47,249 nt of DNA, taken from the IMG/VR virus record IMGVR_UViG_3300030329_003174, positions 1 to 47,249 of that record, one strand, 5' to 3'. The notes beneath the pieces were generated by a model. It saw nothing but the letters and a program-made list of their open reading frames with translations. It did no database searches and was not told the origin of the DNA. The DNA comes from a virus. Made by a program: the position numbers and the translations under genes. Positions within the stretch are counted from its first letter, which is position 1, and each line of letters begins with the position of its first letter. Of this stretch, positions 25,405 through 34,713 are shown one piece after another.

Positions 25405-25872
25405 CTATGAGGTTACGTCCCATTTAAAAACTATTGTCACATTTGTATCATACGGAATACTAGCATGGCTTAAATAAAAAGCATATATCCTTCCTTTTGT
25501 TATAGCTGTACTACCTAGACCAGGATCACTAAGGTCATGAGTATGAGCAACATCGTCTGCTATATCAACTGTTTCATCGCATCTTAAGGTCATTGTTCCT
25601 GGAACTTCAGTACCATCTGCTGATTCTAGCACTCTAAAACTAGTTGCTCCATCTTGAGCTATTTCAGTTCTCCATATAACTTTTTCTATAGTTCCATTAT
25701 AAGGAGCAATCATTCCTAAATTTTCATTAAAACCAGCAGTACTTGTTCTCTCAAGTGTATATCCTGTAATAGGAAGATAACTAGCAGTAGCCCCACCATA
25801 ATATCCAATTACTTTTGTTTCATAATAATACTGAGCTTCTCTTGGACGAGCTTTGGTAAATTGACTCCTCAT
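25405..25872 (-). CDS. Structural protein, tail/baseplate-like
   Basis: 155 residues, beta-rich (..VIGYYGGATASYLPITGYTLERT.., ..GTIEKVIWRTEIAQDGATSFRVLES..). No domain recognised. It shares the Gly/Thr-rich style of its upstream neighbour and overlaps it by one base. Probably a small fibre or decoration component. Confidence 0.65.
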   Translation of the reverse strand: MRSQFTKARPREAQYYYETKVIGYYGGATASYLPITGYTLERTSTAGFNENLGMIAPYNGTIEKVIWRTEIAQDGATSFRVLESADGTEVPGTMTLRCDETVDIADDVAHTHDLSDPGLGSTAITKGRIYAFYLSHASIPYDTNVTIVFKWDVTS

Positions 25873-26690
25873 TATGTAACAGACCTATGTTTAATCATAC
25901 ATCTTACATTTTGATTGTCTGCTGAACCCCAAAGATAAATTGCTCTAGTATCATTTATATTTAATATAATAGTATCTCCAGGATTTAATTTCATACCTCT
26001 ATTATCGGCAACATCACTATCTCCAACTATAACATATCCAGAATTACTTTCATCTGCTTGAAGAAATATTTCATGCGCAGCAGTTATTGTTGCTGTAAGG
26101 CCCGATAATTGAGCTGCACTATTATCAATATCAAGCATTGTATAAGTATCTAAATTGTAAGTACTAAGCTCTCTTGTATATAATGCTCCATTATAGTCAG
26201 TACCTAAAGAAACATAATCTCCATCTGCTCCACCACCACTTGTTGCAACATTCTTTCTAACGGTTAATACATGCATACCTCTATCTCCACTTGAATGAGC
26301 AGAGTCTTCTAAAAATGTAGATAAACCAACTACGTTAGTATTAAGAGAGATAGTATCTAATACTGCATTATCAGTTGCACTTAAATTCGCTGTTACTGTA
26401 CCATCTACTGATATAGTACCTCCACCATCATCTATAGACAATGTAGATCCATTATCATCAACAGATAAAACTCCAGTAGTATCTTCAGCTATAGTCACTC
26501 TTAAAGTGCCTATACTAACTGTACCATTGCCTGAACTTGCTGCTGATCCACCTACTCGTATATCAACATCACCTACATTAACAGATGCTGCTTCTAGTGT
26601 AGCATTGATATTAAGACGACCATTTCCATCATCTAATGGATCACCATCTTTATCAATTAATCTTATTGCTCCACCACTAACTTTAGCCAT
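25872..26690 (-). CDS. Beta-repeat structural protein, fibre-like
   Basis: 272 residues. The first ~130 contain repeated short strands around SVDDNGSTLSIDDGGGTISVDG, in two halves (about residues 76-97), i.e. an imperfect 'S-[VI]-D-[DG]-x-G-x' repeat, typical of beta-helical fibre shafts. The C-terminal part (..SNSGYVIVGDSDVADNRGMKLNPGDTI..) resembles a small receptor-binding-like sandwich. It overlaps the coiled-coil gene by 8 bp. Role in adsorption is inferred. Confidence 0.65.
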   Translation of the reverse strand: MAKVSGGAIRLIDKDGDPLDDGNGRLNINATLEAASVNVGDVDIRVGGSAASSGNGTVSIGTLRVTIAEDTTGVLSVDDNGSTLSIDDGGGTISVDGTVTANLSATDNAVLDTISLNTNVVGLSTFLEDSAHSSGDRGMHVLTVRKNVATSGGGADGDYVSLGTDYNGALYTRELSTYNLDTYTMLDIDNSAAQLSGLTATITAAHEIFLQADESNSGYVIVGDSDVADNRGMKLNPGDTIILNINDTRAIYLWGSADNQNVRCMIKHRSVT

Positions 26691-27612
26691 TCAGAACTTC
26701 CTTTAAGCCAGCTTTATCTATACTCTCCATCTTGCCTTTTAATTTCATTTTAGCAACTTCTTCTAAAGCAGATATCTTCCATTTTTCAAAGTTCTCTTTT
26801 ACAACATCAATTCTAGCCTCTTCTTCAAATACATTATTCTTAGCTACATTGACTTTAGCTTCTTGTTTTATATAATCATCTTTTGCTTTATCAATAATGC
26901 TATTTAATTCATCAAGTTCTTTATTTTTAGAAGATATATCCTTTTCTATATCGGAAATCTTTTTGACATTAGAAGCTTCAAGTAAAGAGAGCTCTTTATT
27001 CATAGCTTCAACCTTTACTTTAAATGCAACCTCTTCTACTTCAAGCTGTACTTTAACCATTTTTTCTTTTTCAATTGCTTTATCGTATCTTTTAACAGCA
27101 TCTCGTTTTTGCTTAGCAAGCTTTGTTTTATCTGTTTTTAATTTAGCAACCTCTTCCATATCCATATCAATAGCTTGCTTTAATTTAGATGAGCATTTAA
27201 CTAATTTTTTAAATTCATCTTTATCTGCATTCATTTTAGATACTTCTTTAGATAATTTAGAATGCTCCTTTAAAATAGACTCTTTAGATCTATAAGCATC
27301 TGATTCAGAGCTAATAGCTTTAGATGTTGATTCAAGAGCAGTATTTAAATCCGCTTTTGCTATAGTAAGTTTAGACTCTAATTTCTCAATATCTTTTACA
27401 AGACGCTCGTTCTCATCATAGAACTTTCTATAATCATTATTGATATTATCAAGTTTAGATTGTGCATCTTTTATTTGCAACTTTTTATCCTTGATCCTTT
27501 GTTCAAGATTAGAATTAGAAGCCTTTAAAGATTCATTCTTTCTGAAAATAGCTTGATTTAAATCAGATTTTTTAACTACAACTTTTTTATTCTTATTACC
27601 TAATACTGCCAT
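26683..27612 (-). CDS. Long coiled-coil protein
   Basis: 309 residues, almost entirely Lys/Glu/Ala/Leu heptads from residue 20 to 290 (..NSNLEQRIKDKKLQIKDAQ.., ..EKMVKVQLEVEEVAFKVK..). No enzymatic motif. A rod of this length could be a fibre stalk or an internal scaffold. Its codon and residue composition differ strikingly from the Gly/Thr-rich neighbours, but it is coupled to both. Confidence 0.75.
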   Translation of the reverse strand: MAVLGNKNKKVVVKKSDLNQAIFRKNESLKASNSNLEQRIKDKKLQIKDAQSKLDNINNDYRKFYDENERLVKDIEKLESKLTIAKADLNTALESTSKAISSESDAYRSKESILKEHSKLSKEVSKMNADKDEFKKLVKCSSKLKQAIDMDMEEVAKLKTDKTKLAKQKRDAVKRYDKAIEKEKMVKVQLEVEEVAFKVKVEAMNKELSLLEASNVKKISDIEKDISSKNKELDELNSIIDKAKDDYIKQEAKVNVAKNNVFEEEARIDVVKENFEKWKISALEEVAKMKLKGKMESIDKAGLKEVLNG

Positions 27613-27620
27613 AATTCTCC

Positions 27621-27965
27621 TTAATGGAAAGAAAGAATGCCTATAACATCATCATTACCACTAGTAGTATCAATTTTTACTCTACCTACTAATAATCCCG
27701 ATATAGTTAATGGTAAGTCATTAGCATCTAATTCTATTTTAGGTCCATATGCACCATCTACCTCTAAGTAGACATCCATATTATCATCAGTGCCTCCTGT
27801 AGTAGTGAATATAGTAAGATGTTTTGCAGGACCATAATCTTGCGCAGCCCAGTCTACATATTCTAAAGCACTACCATCCATAGTCTTTTTTTCAAATTTA
27901 TATGTAGAATATGCTGAATGATTTTGTGCCTCTTGTACTGTGAATGTATGTAATGGATTTGCCAT
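27621..27965 (-). CDS. Small structural protein, beta-rich
   Basis: 114 residues (..AKHLTIFTTTGGTDDNMDVYLEVDGAYGPKI..), an all-beta composition common for phage head decoration or tail accessory subunits. Strong site GAAAGGAG before ATG. Not recognised further. Confidence 0.65.
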   Translation of the reverse strand: MANPLHTFTVQEAQNHSAYSTYKFEKKTMDGSALEYVDWAAQDYGPAKHLTIFTTTGGTDDNMDVYLEVDGAYGPKIELDANDLPLTISGLLVGRVKIDTTSGNDDVIGILSFH

Positions 27966-28022
27966 GTTTATTCTCCTTTCGAGTTATACTTTAAGGTCTT
28001 GACGAGACCGTGAATGTATTAT

Positions 28023-28184
28023 TTATACTTCTGTCCATGTTATGACAAACCTGCCATTTTCATAGGATTTCATTTTATGAACTGACCATTTTTTAGTCGA
28101 AGAATCAAAATTATCCGATACAGAATCCCAATCGAAATCTGTGCCTAAAATAGTTTCATTATGTTTAAATTCTGTCATTGCCAT
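28023..28184 (-). CDS. Small protein, 53 aa, in structural operon
   Basis: A 53-residue frame (MAMTEFKHNETILG.. ..MKSYENGRFVITWTEV) starts two bases after the stop of the upstream gene, so it is probably read by re-initiation. Acidic middle, beta-like C-terminus. No homolog recognised. It fills what would otherwise be an unexplained gap in a tightly packed operon. Confidence 0.6.
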   Translation of the reverse strand: MAMTEFKHNETILGTDFDWDSVSDNFDSSTKKWSVHKMKSYENGRFVITWTEV

Positions 28185-28186
28185 AA

Positions 28187-28576
28187 TTAATAGTCCATAG
28201 GTTTAATTTTAGGAGCTGCACCATCTCTACCAGTATTAGCATACTTCTTTGCTTCTCTAATGGCGAACTCAAATTTTTGTCCAAAATAATTAGCTAAAGG
28301 TAGTGTCTCACCATTTTGAGAATACAACCTTTCTAATACTTTATATGTAATAGCCTCATGAAATTCAGGTGGAATTGAAGGACTTTGTGCTGGACCTATT
28401 TTACCAGTACCCGTAGATGCATCAAAAGTATCATCTAATTTAACTGCAAATACAGTAACAGTCTTACCTGCATCAGGTCCTGTAAATTCATTAGCAATTG
28501 AAGTAGCTGTACGATCTAACTTAGCTATTGCTATAGAATCTCTCTCGATCCAATATACTTCATCTTTATAAGCCAT
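28187..28576 (-). CDS. Neck/adaptor-type protein
   Basis: 129 residues. N-terminal strands (..YWIERDSIAIAKLD..) and a C-terminal helix pair (..PPEFHEAITYKVLERLYSQNG..). The 'PxxxHxAIxYxxxxxL' helix followed by an aromatic, basic tail is typical of head-to-tail adaptor proteins of short-tailed phages, together with the small protein at 29258. Recognition is by style and position. Confidence 0.5.
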   Translation of the reverse strand: MAYKDEVYWIERDSIAIAKLDRTATSIANEFTGPDAGKTVTVFAVKLDDTFDASTGTGKIGPAQSPSIPPEFHEAITYKVLERLYSQNGETLPLANYFGQKFEFAIREAKKYANTGRDGAAPKIKPMDY

Positions 28577-28577
28577 A

Positions 28578-29258
28578 TTAATTCATCCTTATTGCATCAG
28601 TAGGTATGCCGCCTAGCAACATATTTTTATCTTTACCTTTTATATTCGATTTAGCTACATCAACTATAGTCATCCATTCTTTAGATCTCCATAATGCATC
28701 GTCAGTATCATTAGCGTATTTTTGCAGTATAGCAACCTTATCTTCTAAATTACCCCTGATAAAATAATCAAATTGAGGAGAATCATATTCTAAGTCAGTA
28801 AACTTCCTCCATATAGATGCTAATTCTTTTTGTTCTTTTAAACCAGATAAATATTCATATGTACCAACTTGCTGAGTTTTATAAGCATTATCTCTAGCTT
28901 GAACTAATTCTTTAGTTCCATATCCGAATCTGTCTTTAACTTCTCCTCCGTGTTGATATCCGCTTGGATCTTGTGGTATAGGGTCTTGACGATCTTTATA
29001 CCTACTATATCCCCAACCTAAACCACCTCCTATAGCAAGACCTGGATAACCACCTAGCAATAAACCTATTCCTGAACCAACAGCCCAGGGAACCCACCTA
29101 TAAGGTCTTCTTGGGTCTAGTTTCATACGTTCCATAGCATCTTCTTTGACATGATCTAAGAGGGGATCCCACATATTTTCATTTGGATCATATCCAGGCA
29201 TAGTATGTCTTCCATGGTGATCCATAACTGCATCTTTACTATCTCTAAATCCATACAT
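28578..29258 (-). CDS. Virion-module membrane-type protein with Q-x-G-G motif
   Basis: 226 residues. A Gly-rich hydrophobic region WAVGSGIGLLLGGYPGLAIG (about 58-77) could insert into a membrane. It is followed by YQHGGE (101-106), the peptide shared with the proteins at 5830, 6814 and 16289. The C-terminal half is helical and charged. A gene of this type inside the adaptor cluster suggests a virion component. Confidence 0.7.
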   Translation of the reverse strand: MYGFRDSKDAVMDHHGRHTMPGYDPNENMWDPLLDHVKEDAMERMKLDPRRPYRWVPWAVGSGIGLLLGGYPGLAIGGGLGWGYSRYKDRQDPIPQDPSGYQHGGEVKDRFGYGTKELVQARDNAYKTQQVGTYEYLSGLKEQKELASIWRKFTDLEYDSPQFDYFIRGNLEDKVAILQKYANDTDDALWRSKEWMTIVDVAKSNIKGKDKNMLLGGIPTDAIRMN

Positions 29259-29521
29259 TATGTTAAGTCCCTTTTCTCTGGCCTACCAGTTAATCGAGGA
29301 ATATCATACCCATCAAAATCTACTGATGTTACTTCAGATATATTAGAATCTAAATCATAATACCTTTGATCTGCAACAGTAGTAAATTGATATGCAGACG
29401 TAAGTATCCGACTCCGTCTGCAGAACTCATCTAAAGCATCATTGAGGTGTAATCTTATTTCTGCATTTTGTACACTAGGTACTTGCTTTTTAATTAAATC
29501 AATCAGTTGCTTCTGAGTCAT
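29258..29521 (-). CDS. Head-tail adaptor-like protein
   Basis: 87 residues: helical N-terminus (..LIDLIKKQVPSVQNAEIRLHLNDALDEFCRRS..) then a beta hairpin with the aromatic/Asp motif QRYYDLDSNISEVTSVDFDG. This matches the opening half of connector/adaptor proteins (gp6/T7 gp11-type), which normally run to about 190 residues; the second half is missing or is supplied by another gene. It overlaps its upstream neighbour by 23 bp and its downstream neighbour by one. Confidence 0.55.
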   Translation of the reverse strand: MTQKQLIDLIKKQVPSVQNAEIRLHLNDALDEFCRRSRILTSAYQFTTVADQRYYDLDSNISEVTSVDFDGYDIPRLTGRPEKRDLT

Positions 29522-29687
29522 TTGACTTTTCTACCCCTTCTTCTATTTGTTCTAAGACCTCTATAGCTCCTTGAGCCTTTAAAAGTCTTGTATTATTTTC
29601 CTGTATAGTCTTAGTATATACTTCAATTTGTCTTTTAAGTTCTTCTATTGCATCTGCATTGCTAAGAACTTCTTTACTCTTCGTCAT
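29499..29687 (-). CDS. Small coiled-coil protein
   Basis: 62 residues, heptad-like through residues 10-50 (..EELKRQIEVYTKTIQENNTRLLKAQ..). AAAGGAG precedes the ATG. It resembles the small coil-forming accessory proteins often placed between adaptor and fibre genes; not recognised. Confidence 0.65.
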   Translation of the reverse strand: MTKSKEVLSNADAIEELKRQIEVYTKTIQENNTRLLKAQGAIEVLEQIEEGVEKSNDSEATD

Positions 29688-29704
29688 CTTTACTCCTTTA
29701 TTTA

Positions 29705-31276
29705 TTAATCAGTCCATGGAGTAAATTGTCTTACTCCATATTGCACTGCTACTAATTTAGTTTCACTACCACTAAATGTAACAGCCTCTTGTGCAATTCC
29801 AACTATCATACAAGTCTTGTCAGCTTTCATACCTACTCCTTCTGTAGATGAAGAGGTAATTCCATCTCCAATAGCTATATTTCCTTTTTCATTATTGCAT
29901 AAAATATGTCCATCTCCTAAGACATTTACACCATGATCATTAAATGCAGCAGCACTTAATCTAACTCCATTTTCATCTACATCATCTTCATCAGGAGTAG
30001 CTTTAGAATTATAAGCTCCAAGTATTGATTTAGTGTATGCTGAAGAAGTTTTTTTCATATTATATCGAATACCTCTTTCCGAATCTCCGCCATTTTTTTG
30101 AACATAGAATAAAGATTCAAATTCTAACAATGTACCATATGGGTATCCATTTGCATTATCAGATTGAGGGATTTTACCTTTGTGATGAGCTGTAAAAGTT
30201 CCGTAAGCTACAGTAGCACCAGTAAAATTAATTTCTCCTACCTTAGTTCCATCTCCATCATCAAATCTTACAATACGATTTTCAGCAGAACCAGAATCTT
30301 CTCCAGTTCTCGTTCTAAAACCTTTACAAGTAGTAGCATCACCTTCGTGATTGAAATACGCTAAATATTCATTAGTTGCATCTGTTATAGTTATATGCAA
30401 AGGATAGGTAGCAACACTTTGACCAATACCTACATTTCCAGTAGATGTACATGTTAAAACAGAATTTCCTTGATAATGAGGTTGATAAGTGGAATTATTA
30501 TGATATCCAATTTGGAAAAGATCTGTAGATCCAGTGCTATAAGGTACACCTGCAAACCACCATTGGTTATCATCTGTATTAGAAAGCATTATTCCCTTAG
30601 CTCTATCATTAGTATTAGACTCAAGGTGTATAGCGGTAGCTAAAGCTGGAGATCCTCCTCCTATATTACCTTTTATTATAAGTTGGAAATTTCCTGAATC
30701 AGCATGTCCTTGATCATTTATAAGTAAACTACAAAGACTTTGATCATAAAGCATATAACCGCTTGGAGTTTCAGAATGCCATAACATATCACAGCCTTCG
30801 CCATCAACTCCAATCTCTATAGTTCCATAACCACCAGCAGTATTATCTTGATCCCATAACATCATAGCTGTACTACCAACAACTAATTGCAAATGATCAT
30901 CTGGGGTTTCCATAAAATGGGTATCAGAATTTCCAATTACTAATTCAACACCATGAGGAATCTGAACTCTATCTGGCTCTGTCCCAGATGCAACACCTTG
31001 AGTGAATTTTAATAAATTAGCTCCTCCAACATATATATCTACTATATCAGGAGCACTTTCATATATATATGTATCATTACCTCCATCTAAATATATTTTA
31101 TCAGTAGCATCCACCGCCATTGCTACTGTAGAAAGATACAAGGCAGTATCAGTGCCATCACCATCTTCTACTTTAACTAAACTGCTAGTTATACCATCAT
31201 TATCCGAAGCGCTACTTAAAGTTAATAAATCTTGATAAGTACTCGCTATTGTTTTCCCCGCTAATGTTCCACCCAT
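29705..31276 (-). CDS. Tail fibre/spike-like protein with possible C-terminal chaperone region
   Basis: 523 residues. The middle carries the fibre-type segment TCTSTGNVGIGQSVATYPLHI (in two parts, about 289-309). The last ~60 residues (..NIAIGDGITSSSTEGVGMK.. ..VTFSGSETKLVAVQYG) have the look of an intramolecular-chaperone or autoproteolytic end domain of fibre proteins. Unusually, the gene sits between head genes rather than among tail genes, so a head fibre is an alternative. No catalytic residues are identified. Confidence 0.6.
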   Translation of the reverse strand: MGGTLAGKTIASTYQDLLTLSSASDNDGITSSLVKVEDGDGTDTALYLSTVAMAVDATDKIYLDGGNDTYIYESAPDIVDIYVGGANLLKFTQGVASGTEPDRVQIPHGVELVIGNSDTHFMETPDDHLQLVVGSTAMMLWDQDNTAGGYGTIEIGVDGEGCDMLWHSETPSGYMLYDQSLCSLLINDQGHADSGNFQLIIKGNIGGGSPALATAIHLESNTNDRAKGIMLSNTDDNQWWFAGVPYSTGSTDLFQIGYHNNSTYQPHYQGNSVLTCTSTGNVGIGQSVATYPLHITITDATNEYLAYFNHEGDATTCKGFRTRTGEDSGSAENRIVRFDDGDGTKVGEINFTGATVAYGTFTAHHKGKIPQSDNANGYPYGTLLEFESLFYVQKNGGDSERGIRYNMKKTSSAYTKSILGAYNSKATPDEDDVDENGVRLSAAAFNDHGVNVLGDGHILCNNEKGNIAIGDGITSSSTEGVGMKADKTCMIVGIAQEAVTFSGSETKLVAVQYGVRQFTPWTD

Positions 31277-31291
31277 GTTATTAAATTCTCC

Positions 31292-31885
31292 TTATTGTCC
31301 TGTGGCCATAAATGAGGCTACATATTTTTGTTGTAATAATTGTAATTGTTGCGACATAGAAGCCATCATTTCGACATCTTCATCGTCACTTAAAGTTGAT
31401 ATTTTATGTTCTAATAATTGTATAGCTGCATACATAATAACTTGATGATAATGATGAGAAGGCATATAGCTTATAGCAGAACCAGCGCTATCCCAATTAG
31501 TTATATCTCCATGTTCTAATATACTTACAGTCCTAGTACCACCTGCTGGCAGTATGTCTAATTTTTCATTTAGAAAAAAATATACTGGATCATCTTCTGT
31601 AGCATAGTGAATTGAACTGCTATCAGCTGCAGCATGTCTTCCAGTTGCCGCTATCTCTCTACAAGATGTAGAATTTCTTGTAACATCAAGTATATGAACA
31701 TCATGTACAGTAGATCCACCGTTAGCTATAGATTCTTCTTTTGCAAATAATGGCATATGCTGAGGATGTGCAGCTACCACTCTATGCACTACATCAATTA
31801 CACCATCTTTTAAAAACTGCTCTGCATCTGCAGTTGCAGGTATAGTACCTGCTAAATCTTCTAATCTTGTTTTAAATGTTGCCAT
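31292..31885 (-). CDS. Head-to-tail adaptor candidate
   Basis: 197 residues. It begins with a helical segment (..LEDLAGTIPATADAEQFLKDGVIDVVHRV..) and later has ..VYFFLNEKLDILPAGGTRTVSIL.. and a C-terminal helix pair ending in a Gln-rich coil. Length and order (helix, beta domain, helix) fit podoviral adaptor proteins that sit under the portal. It follows the decoration gene and a strong hairpin. Moderate support. Confidence 0.55.
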   Translation of the reverse strand: MATFKTRLEDLAGTIPATADAEQFLKDGVIDVVHRVVAAHPQHMPLFAKEESIANGGSTVHDVHILDVTRNSTSCREIAATGRHAAADSSSIHYATEDDPVYFFLNEKLDILPAGGTRTVSILEHGDITNWDSAGSAISYMPSHHYHQVIMYAAIQLLEHKISTLSDDEDVEMMASMSQQLQLLQQKYVASFMATGQ

Positions 31886-31904
31886 TTAATCCCTTTATGA
31901 TAAA

Positions 31905-31930
31905 GAGTGGGAGAGAAAACTCCCCCACCC
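31905..31930 (-). terminator. GC-rich hairpin inside the late operon
   Basis: An 11-bp stem with a 4-base loop lies between the decoration-type gene and the adaptor gene, with no long T-run on the minus strand. It may be a partial terminator or RNA-stability element that keeps capsid transcripts more abundant than the downstream part. Confidence 0.55.
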
Positions 31931-31944
31931 TAATCGTTTTATGT

Positions 31945-32373
31945 TTATGCTTCGTGGCTAAACTCTCCAATACCGCCAACTACATACCAATCTGAACCAT
32001 CACAAACGAGTTTAATATAATCTCCTTTGTGTCCAGTTGCTTTATCTAATTGAACGTATTTTCCGTCTCCACCATCTAAAACAGAAACCAACCCATCTGC
32101 TGTAGTAGCATCAGCATTTTCACCTTCTTGTTGAGTAACATATCCGATAATAGAACTACTAACGGGTGTTATTCTACAAGTTGAACCTGCAGTAGCTTTT
32201 GTTTGGACAAAAGTAAACTCAAGTCCTTGAGCTAAAGCTGGTAAAGTGATTACTATATTATCTGACCCAGCATTCATAAGAATAGTCTTCCCATGATCTG
32301 CACCAGTTAAAGTAGTTGCAGCTGTTACTTCTTTAATAGCAGCGTTTGAACCACCAATATAAGGTCTAGACAT
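31945..32373 (-). CDS. Capsid decoration / head-fibre-like protein
   Basis: 142 residues from the ATG at 32373, chosen over a longer frame that would overlap the capsid gene, because AAGGGGGG lies just upstream. Beta-rich sequence (..TGADHGKTILMNAGSDNIVITLPAL..) and a closing ..GDYIKLVCDGSDWYVVGGIGEF.. segment as found in capsid decoration proteins. It directly follows the major capsid gene. Probably an outer head protein. Confidence 0.65.
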   Translation of the reverse strand: MSRPYIGGSNAAIKEVTAATTLTGADHGKTILMNAGSDNIVITLPALAQGLEFTFVQTKATAGSTCRITPVSSSIIGYVTQQEGENADATTADGLVSVLDGGDGKYVQLDKATGHKGDYIKLVCDGSDWYVVGGIGEFSHEA

Positions 32374-32383
32374 ATCGCCCCCC

Positions 32384-33709
32384 TTATGCTGTGATTTTAA
32401 ACAAGTTATGTGACTCGATAAGTGAGATACCAATACCTTCGTCTGAGAAGTATTGATCTTTCACTCCATCGTACGCATTATTTGTTTTGATGTTAGTTTG
32501 ATACATTGGCGATCTATATTGAGCATGAAATAGATTATCTTCATCAATAACCAACATATACTTGTTATAAGGTCCTCTTAACGCAGGCGTTGGTATTAAT
32601 TGTAAAATACCATGAGGAGTTTCAAGTATTTTGTAGTTGAAACCAAGAGTATCACGTTTCATATCACTCAAGTTAACAGTCCAACCTGAACCGCCAGCAA
32701 AACCAGAAGAACCAGCCATTTTTGACCAGTATCCTAGAGCACCAGCACCACAGAATGCACGTTTAACACCACTTGTAGGAACATATTGGAATACTTTCTC
32801 CATATCATCTACAAAATCACCGTATTTGTATGAATCTCCAATAGTATACACAGATTGATCATCACCACTTGCAGCACCATAGGCATTTAAAGCAGAAACA
32901 ATACCATAAGTAGTTCTTACTTTACCACCTTGAGCACCTGTAAAACCAAAGTCGTTGAAGGTTTCTCCATCGCCTAAGTTAGTTCCACCAGCTGCAGCAG
33001 TATTACCACGAACACCATACAAGAAAGCTTTTTCTTTTTGCATTTTATGTTCTTGGTTTTTTTGCATTCTCAATCTAGCAAGTTCAGATGATTCACCTCT
33101 TAAAGAAGCTTGTAATAAAGTACCAGTAATTTCAAGTGGAGTCTTAAATATTTGACAAGAGTTCCACACTACTTGTAATTCATCGCTCCAAGCTTCTGGA
33201 GCTTCTTCACCTTCACCTTGTGCATTACCTATTACGTGACATATATCACCATCAACAGTTGTGTATGCACCATCATTAGATGTCCATAAAGCTTTTACTT
33301 GTACATCATCACCACTATCAGCATCAGTAATAAGTAAAACAGCTTTACGTGTTGTTTCTGTTGAATCCCAAGCTTCAACAATAAGTCCTTCCCATGATAC
33401 AGCGGCATTGGCTTCTAGACCTACGATACCATCTACAGCTATAACAGCTGATTTTGCTGAACCATCAGCAGTATCAGGATCTGGAATTGCAACTCCAGCA
33501 TTGAATGCGAACTTTTGTTTTACCCATGGGTTTCTGTGTTCAAACATTTTAAACACAGGATCATTAGTTTGTCGTGTCTCATTATTAGAAATTACCGTTG
33601 TAAACGGTGATACATCTGTCCAAAGTTCTTTAACAACTTGAGGATCGATGTAAAAATCTCTTCTATCCGTATAGAGAACACCACTGCCTGTTAAATCTTT
33701 AGCAGCCAT
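32384..33709 (-). CDS. Major capsid protein
   Basis: 441 residues. Position after portal and scaffold genes, size, and composition fit an HK97-fold coat protein: N-terminal arm with ..DRRDFYIDPQVVKELWTDVSPF.., a long middle with charged 'E-loop'-like part, a helix ..GESSELARLRMQKNQEHKMQK.. (spine-like), and a Gly-rich C-terminal half. No N-terminal scaffold-like delta domain is evident; a separate scaffold gene lies upstream. Confidence 0.82.
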   Translation of the reverse strand: MAAKDLTGSGVLYTDRRDFYIDPQVVKELWTDVSPFTTVISNNETRQTNDPVFKMFEHRNPWVKQKFAFNAGVAIPDPDTADGSAKSAVIAVDGIVGLEANAAVSWEGLIVEAWDSTETTRKAVLLITDADSGDDVQVKALWTSNDGAYTTVDGDICHVIGNAQGEGEEAPEAWSDELQVVWNSCQIFKTPLEITGTLLQASLRGESSELARLRMQKNQEHKMQKEKAFLYGVRGNTAAAGGTNLGDGETFNDFGFTGAQGGKVRTTYGIVSALNAYGAASGDDQSVYTIGDSYKYGDFVDDMEKVFQYVPTSGVKRAFCGAGALGYWSKMAGSSGFAGGSGWTVNLSDMKRDTLGFNYKILETPHGILQLIPTPALRGPYNKYMLVIDEDNLFHAQYRSPMYQTNIKTNNAYDGVKDQYFSDEGIGISLIESHNLFKITA

Positions 33710-33712
33710 TTT

Positions 33713-34675
33713 CTATCTCCTTTTTCCATTATTCAACAAAGCGTTGTTAAATGAGTCTTCAGCAGAAAGCGTAGGAGCTGATTGTCCAGTTTGAACAGTT
33801 GTAGGTCTAGGGACTTTCAATCGTTCTTGCTGAGTTTTCATCTGCGCAGCTTTCGTCTGAGCTTGGCTTTGTTGTTGTGTCGGAGCGTCTTTTACAGCAT
33901 AAAGCTTAACTAAATTATCAATAGTAACACTGTTAGGATTCTGCGTCCATCGAACAAAATCAGTTGCAGTTCTTGCATCCATGCCATAATTACTCATAGC
34001 TTGATTATAAGCACTTTCCATCATTTGATTTCTTTGTTGATGTTGCATTTGTACTTGAGCTTGTTGCTGTCTATAACTATCAACATTCTCATAGTACTGA
34101 ATCATATCGTCTCGCCATTGATCATTAGAAGCTCTAAATTTAAAAGATTCGCTCTCTGGATCATTGTAAGCATCGACCTCGTTATATGTTAATGGCCTAT
34201 TTGGTCGGACAGGTTTTTCTAATGAATTCCTTTGATTTCCTGCCTGTACAGGGTTACCAGAGGGGTTTCCATTGACTTGTTTTTCAAGCCTATCTAATAC
34301 TTGTGGATTCTGTTGTATCATTTGAGCAACAGGTGCCAGAGAATTTTTATAATACTCATTCTCTTGCTGTAATCGATAAGCTTCATTCTTTGCCTTGTCT
34401 GCCTGAGATTGCCAATATTCCATACGACCAGGGTCTTCTTTGACTGGTGATTCAGTTTGTACAGGCTCTTGAGTCTGCACAGGCGCTTCTGTTTGCACTG
34501 GAGCTGTTTGTCCAGTAGGCATGCCTTCTATATTAGTGATTGTTTCACCTCCACCTAATGGAAACAGGTTTCCATCAGTACCAGTCGAACTCTCTATATC
34601 AGCATTTTGTGCTGGTATCTCTGGAGTTTCAAGTGGAGCTTGCGCAGCATCACTAGTTTGGATCATTTCATCCAT
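33713..34675 (-). CDS. Scaffolding protein
   Basis: 320 residues. Gln/Pro/Thr-rich N-terminus (..QTAPVQTEAPVQTQEPVQT..), a central coiled coil (..WQSQADKAKNEAYRLQQENEYY..), and a basic C-terminus ending NNGKRR, the type of tail that contacts the coat. Position between portal and capsid genes is the usual scaffold place. Confidence 0.75.
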   Translation of the reverse strand: MDEMIQTSDAAQAPLETPEIPAQNADIESSTGTDGNLFPLGGGETITNIEGMPTGQTAPVQTEAPVQTQEPVQTESPVKEDPGRMEYWQSQADKAKNEAYRLQQENEYYKNSLAPVAQMIQQNPQVLDRLEKQVNGNPSGNPVQAGNQRNSLEKPVRPNRPLTYNEVDAYNDPESESFKFRASNDQWRDDMIQYYENVDSYRQQQAQVQMQHQQRNQMMESAYNQAMSNYGMDARTATDFVRWTQNPNSVTIDNLVKLYAVKDAPTQQQSQAQTKAAQMKTQQERLKVPRPTTVQTGQSAPTLSAEDSFNNALLNNGKRR

Positions 34676-34713
34676 TGTTTCTCCTTTGTTGTTTGTACGT
34701 TAGTCAGCAACAA

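Noticed and set aside
32374-32433. Upstream extension of the decoration protein to 162 residues
   Set aside because: It would overlap the capsid gene by 50 bases, and the internal ATG has the better ribosome site.
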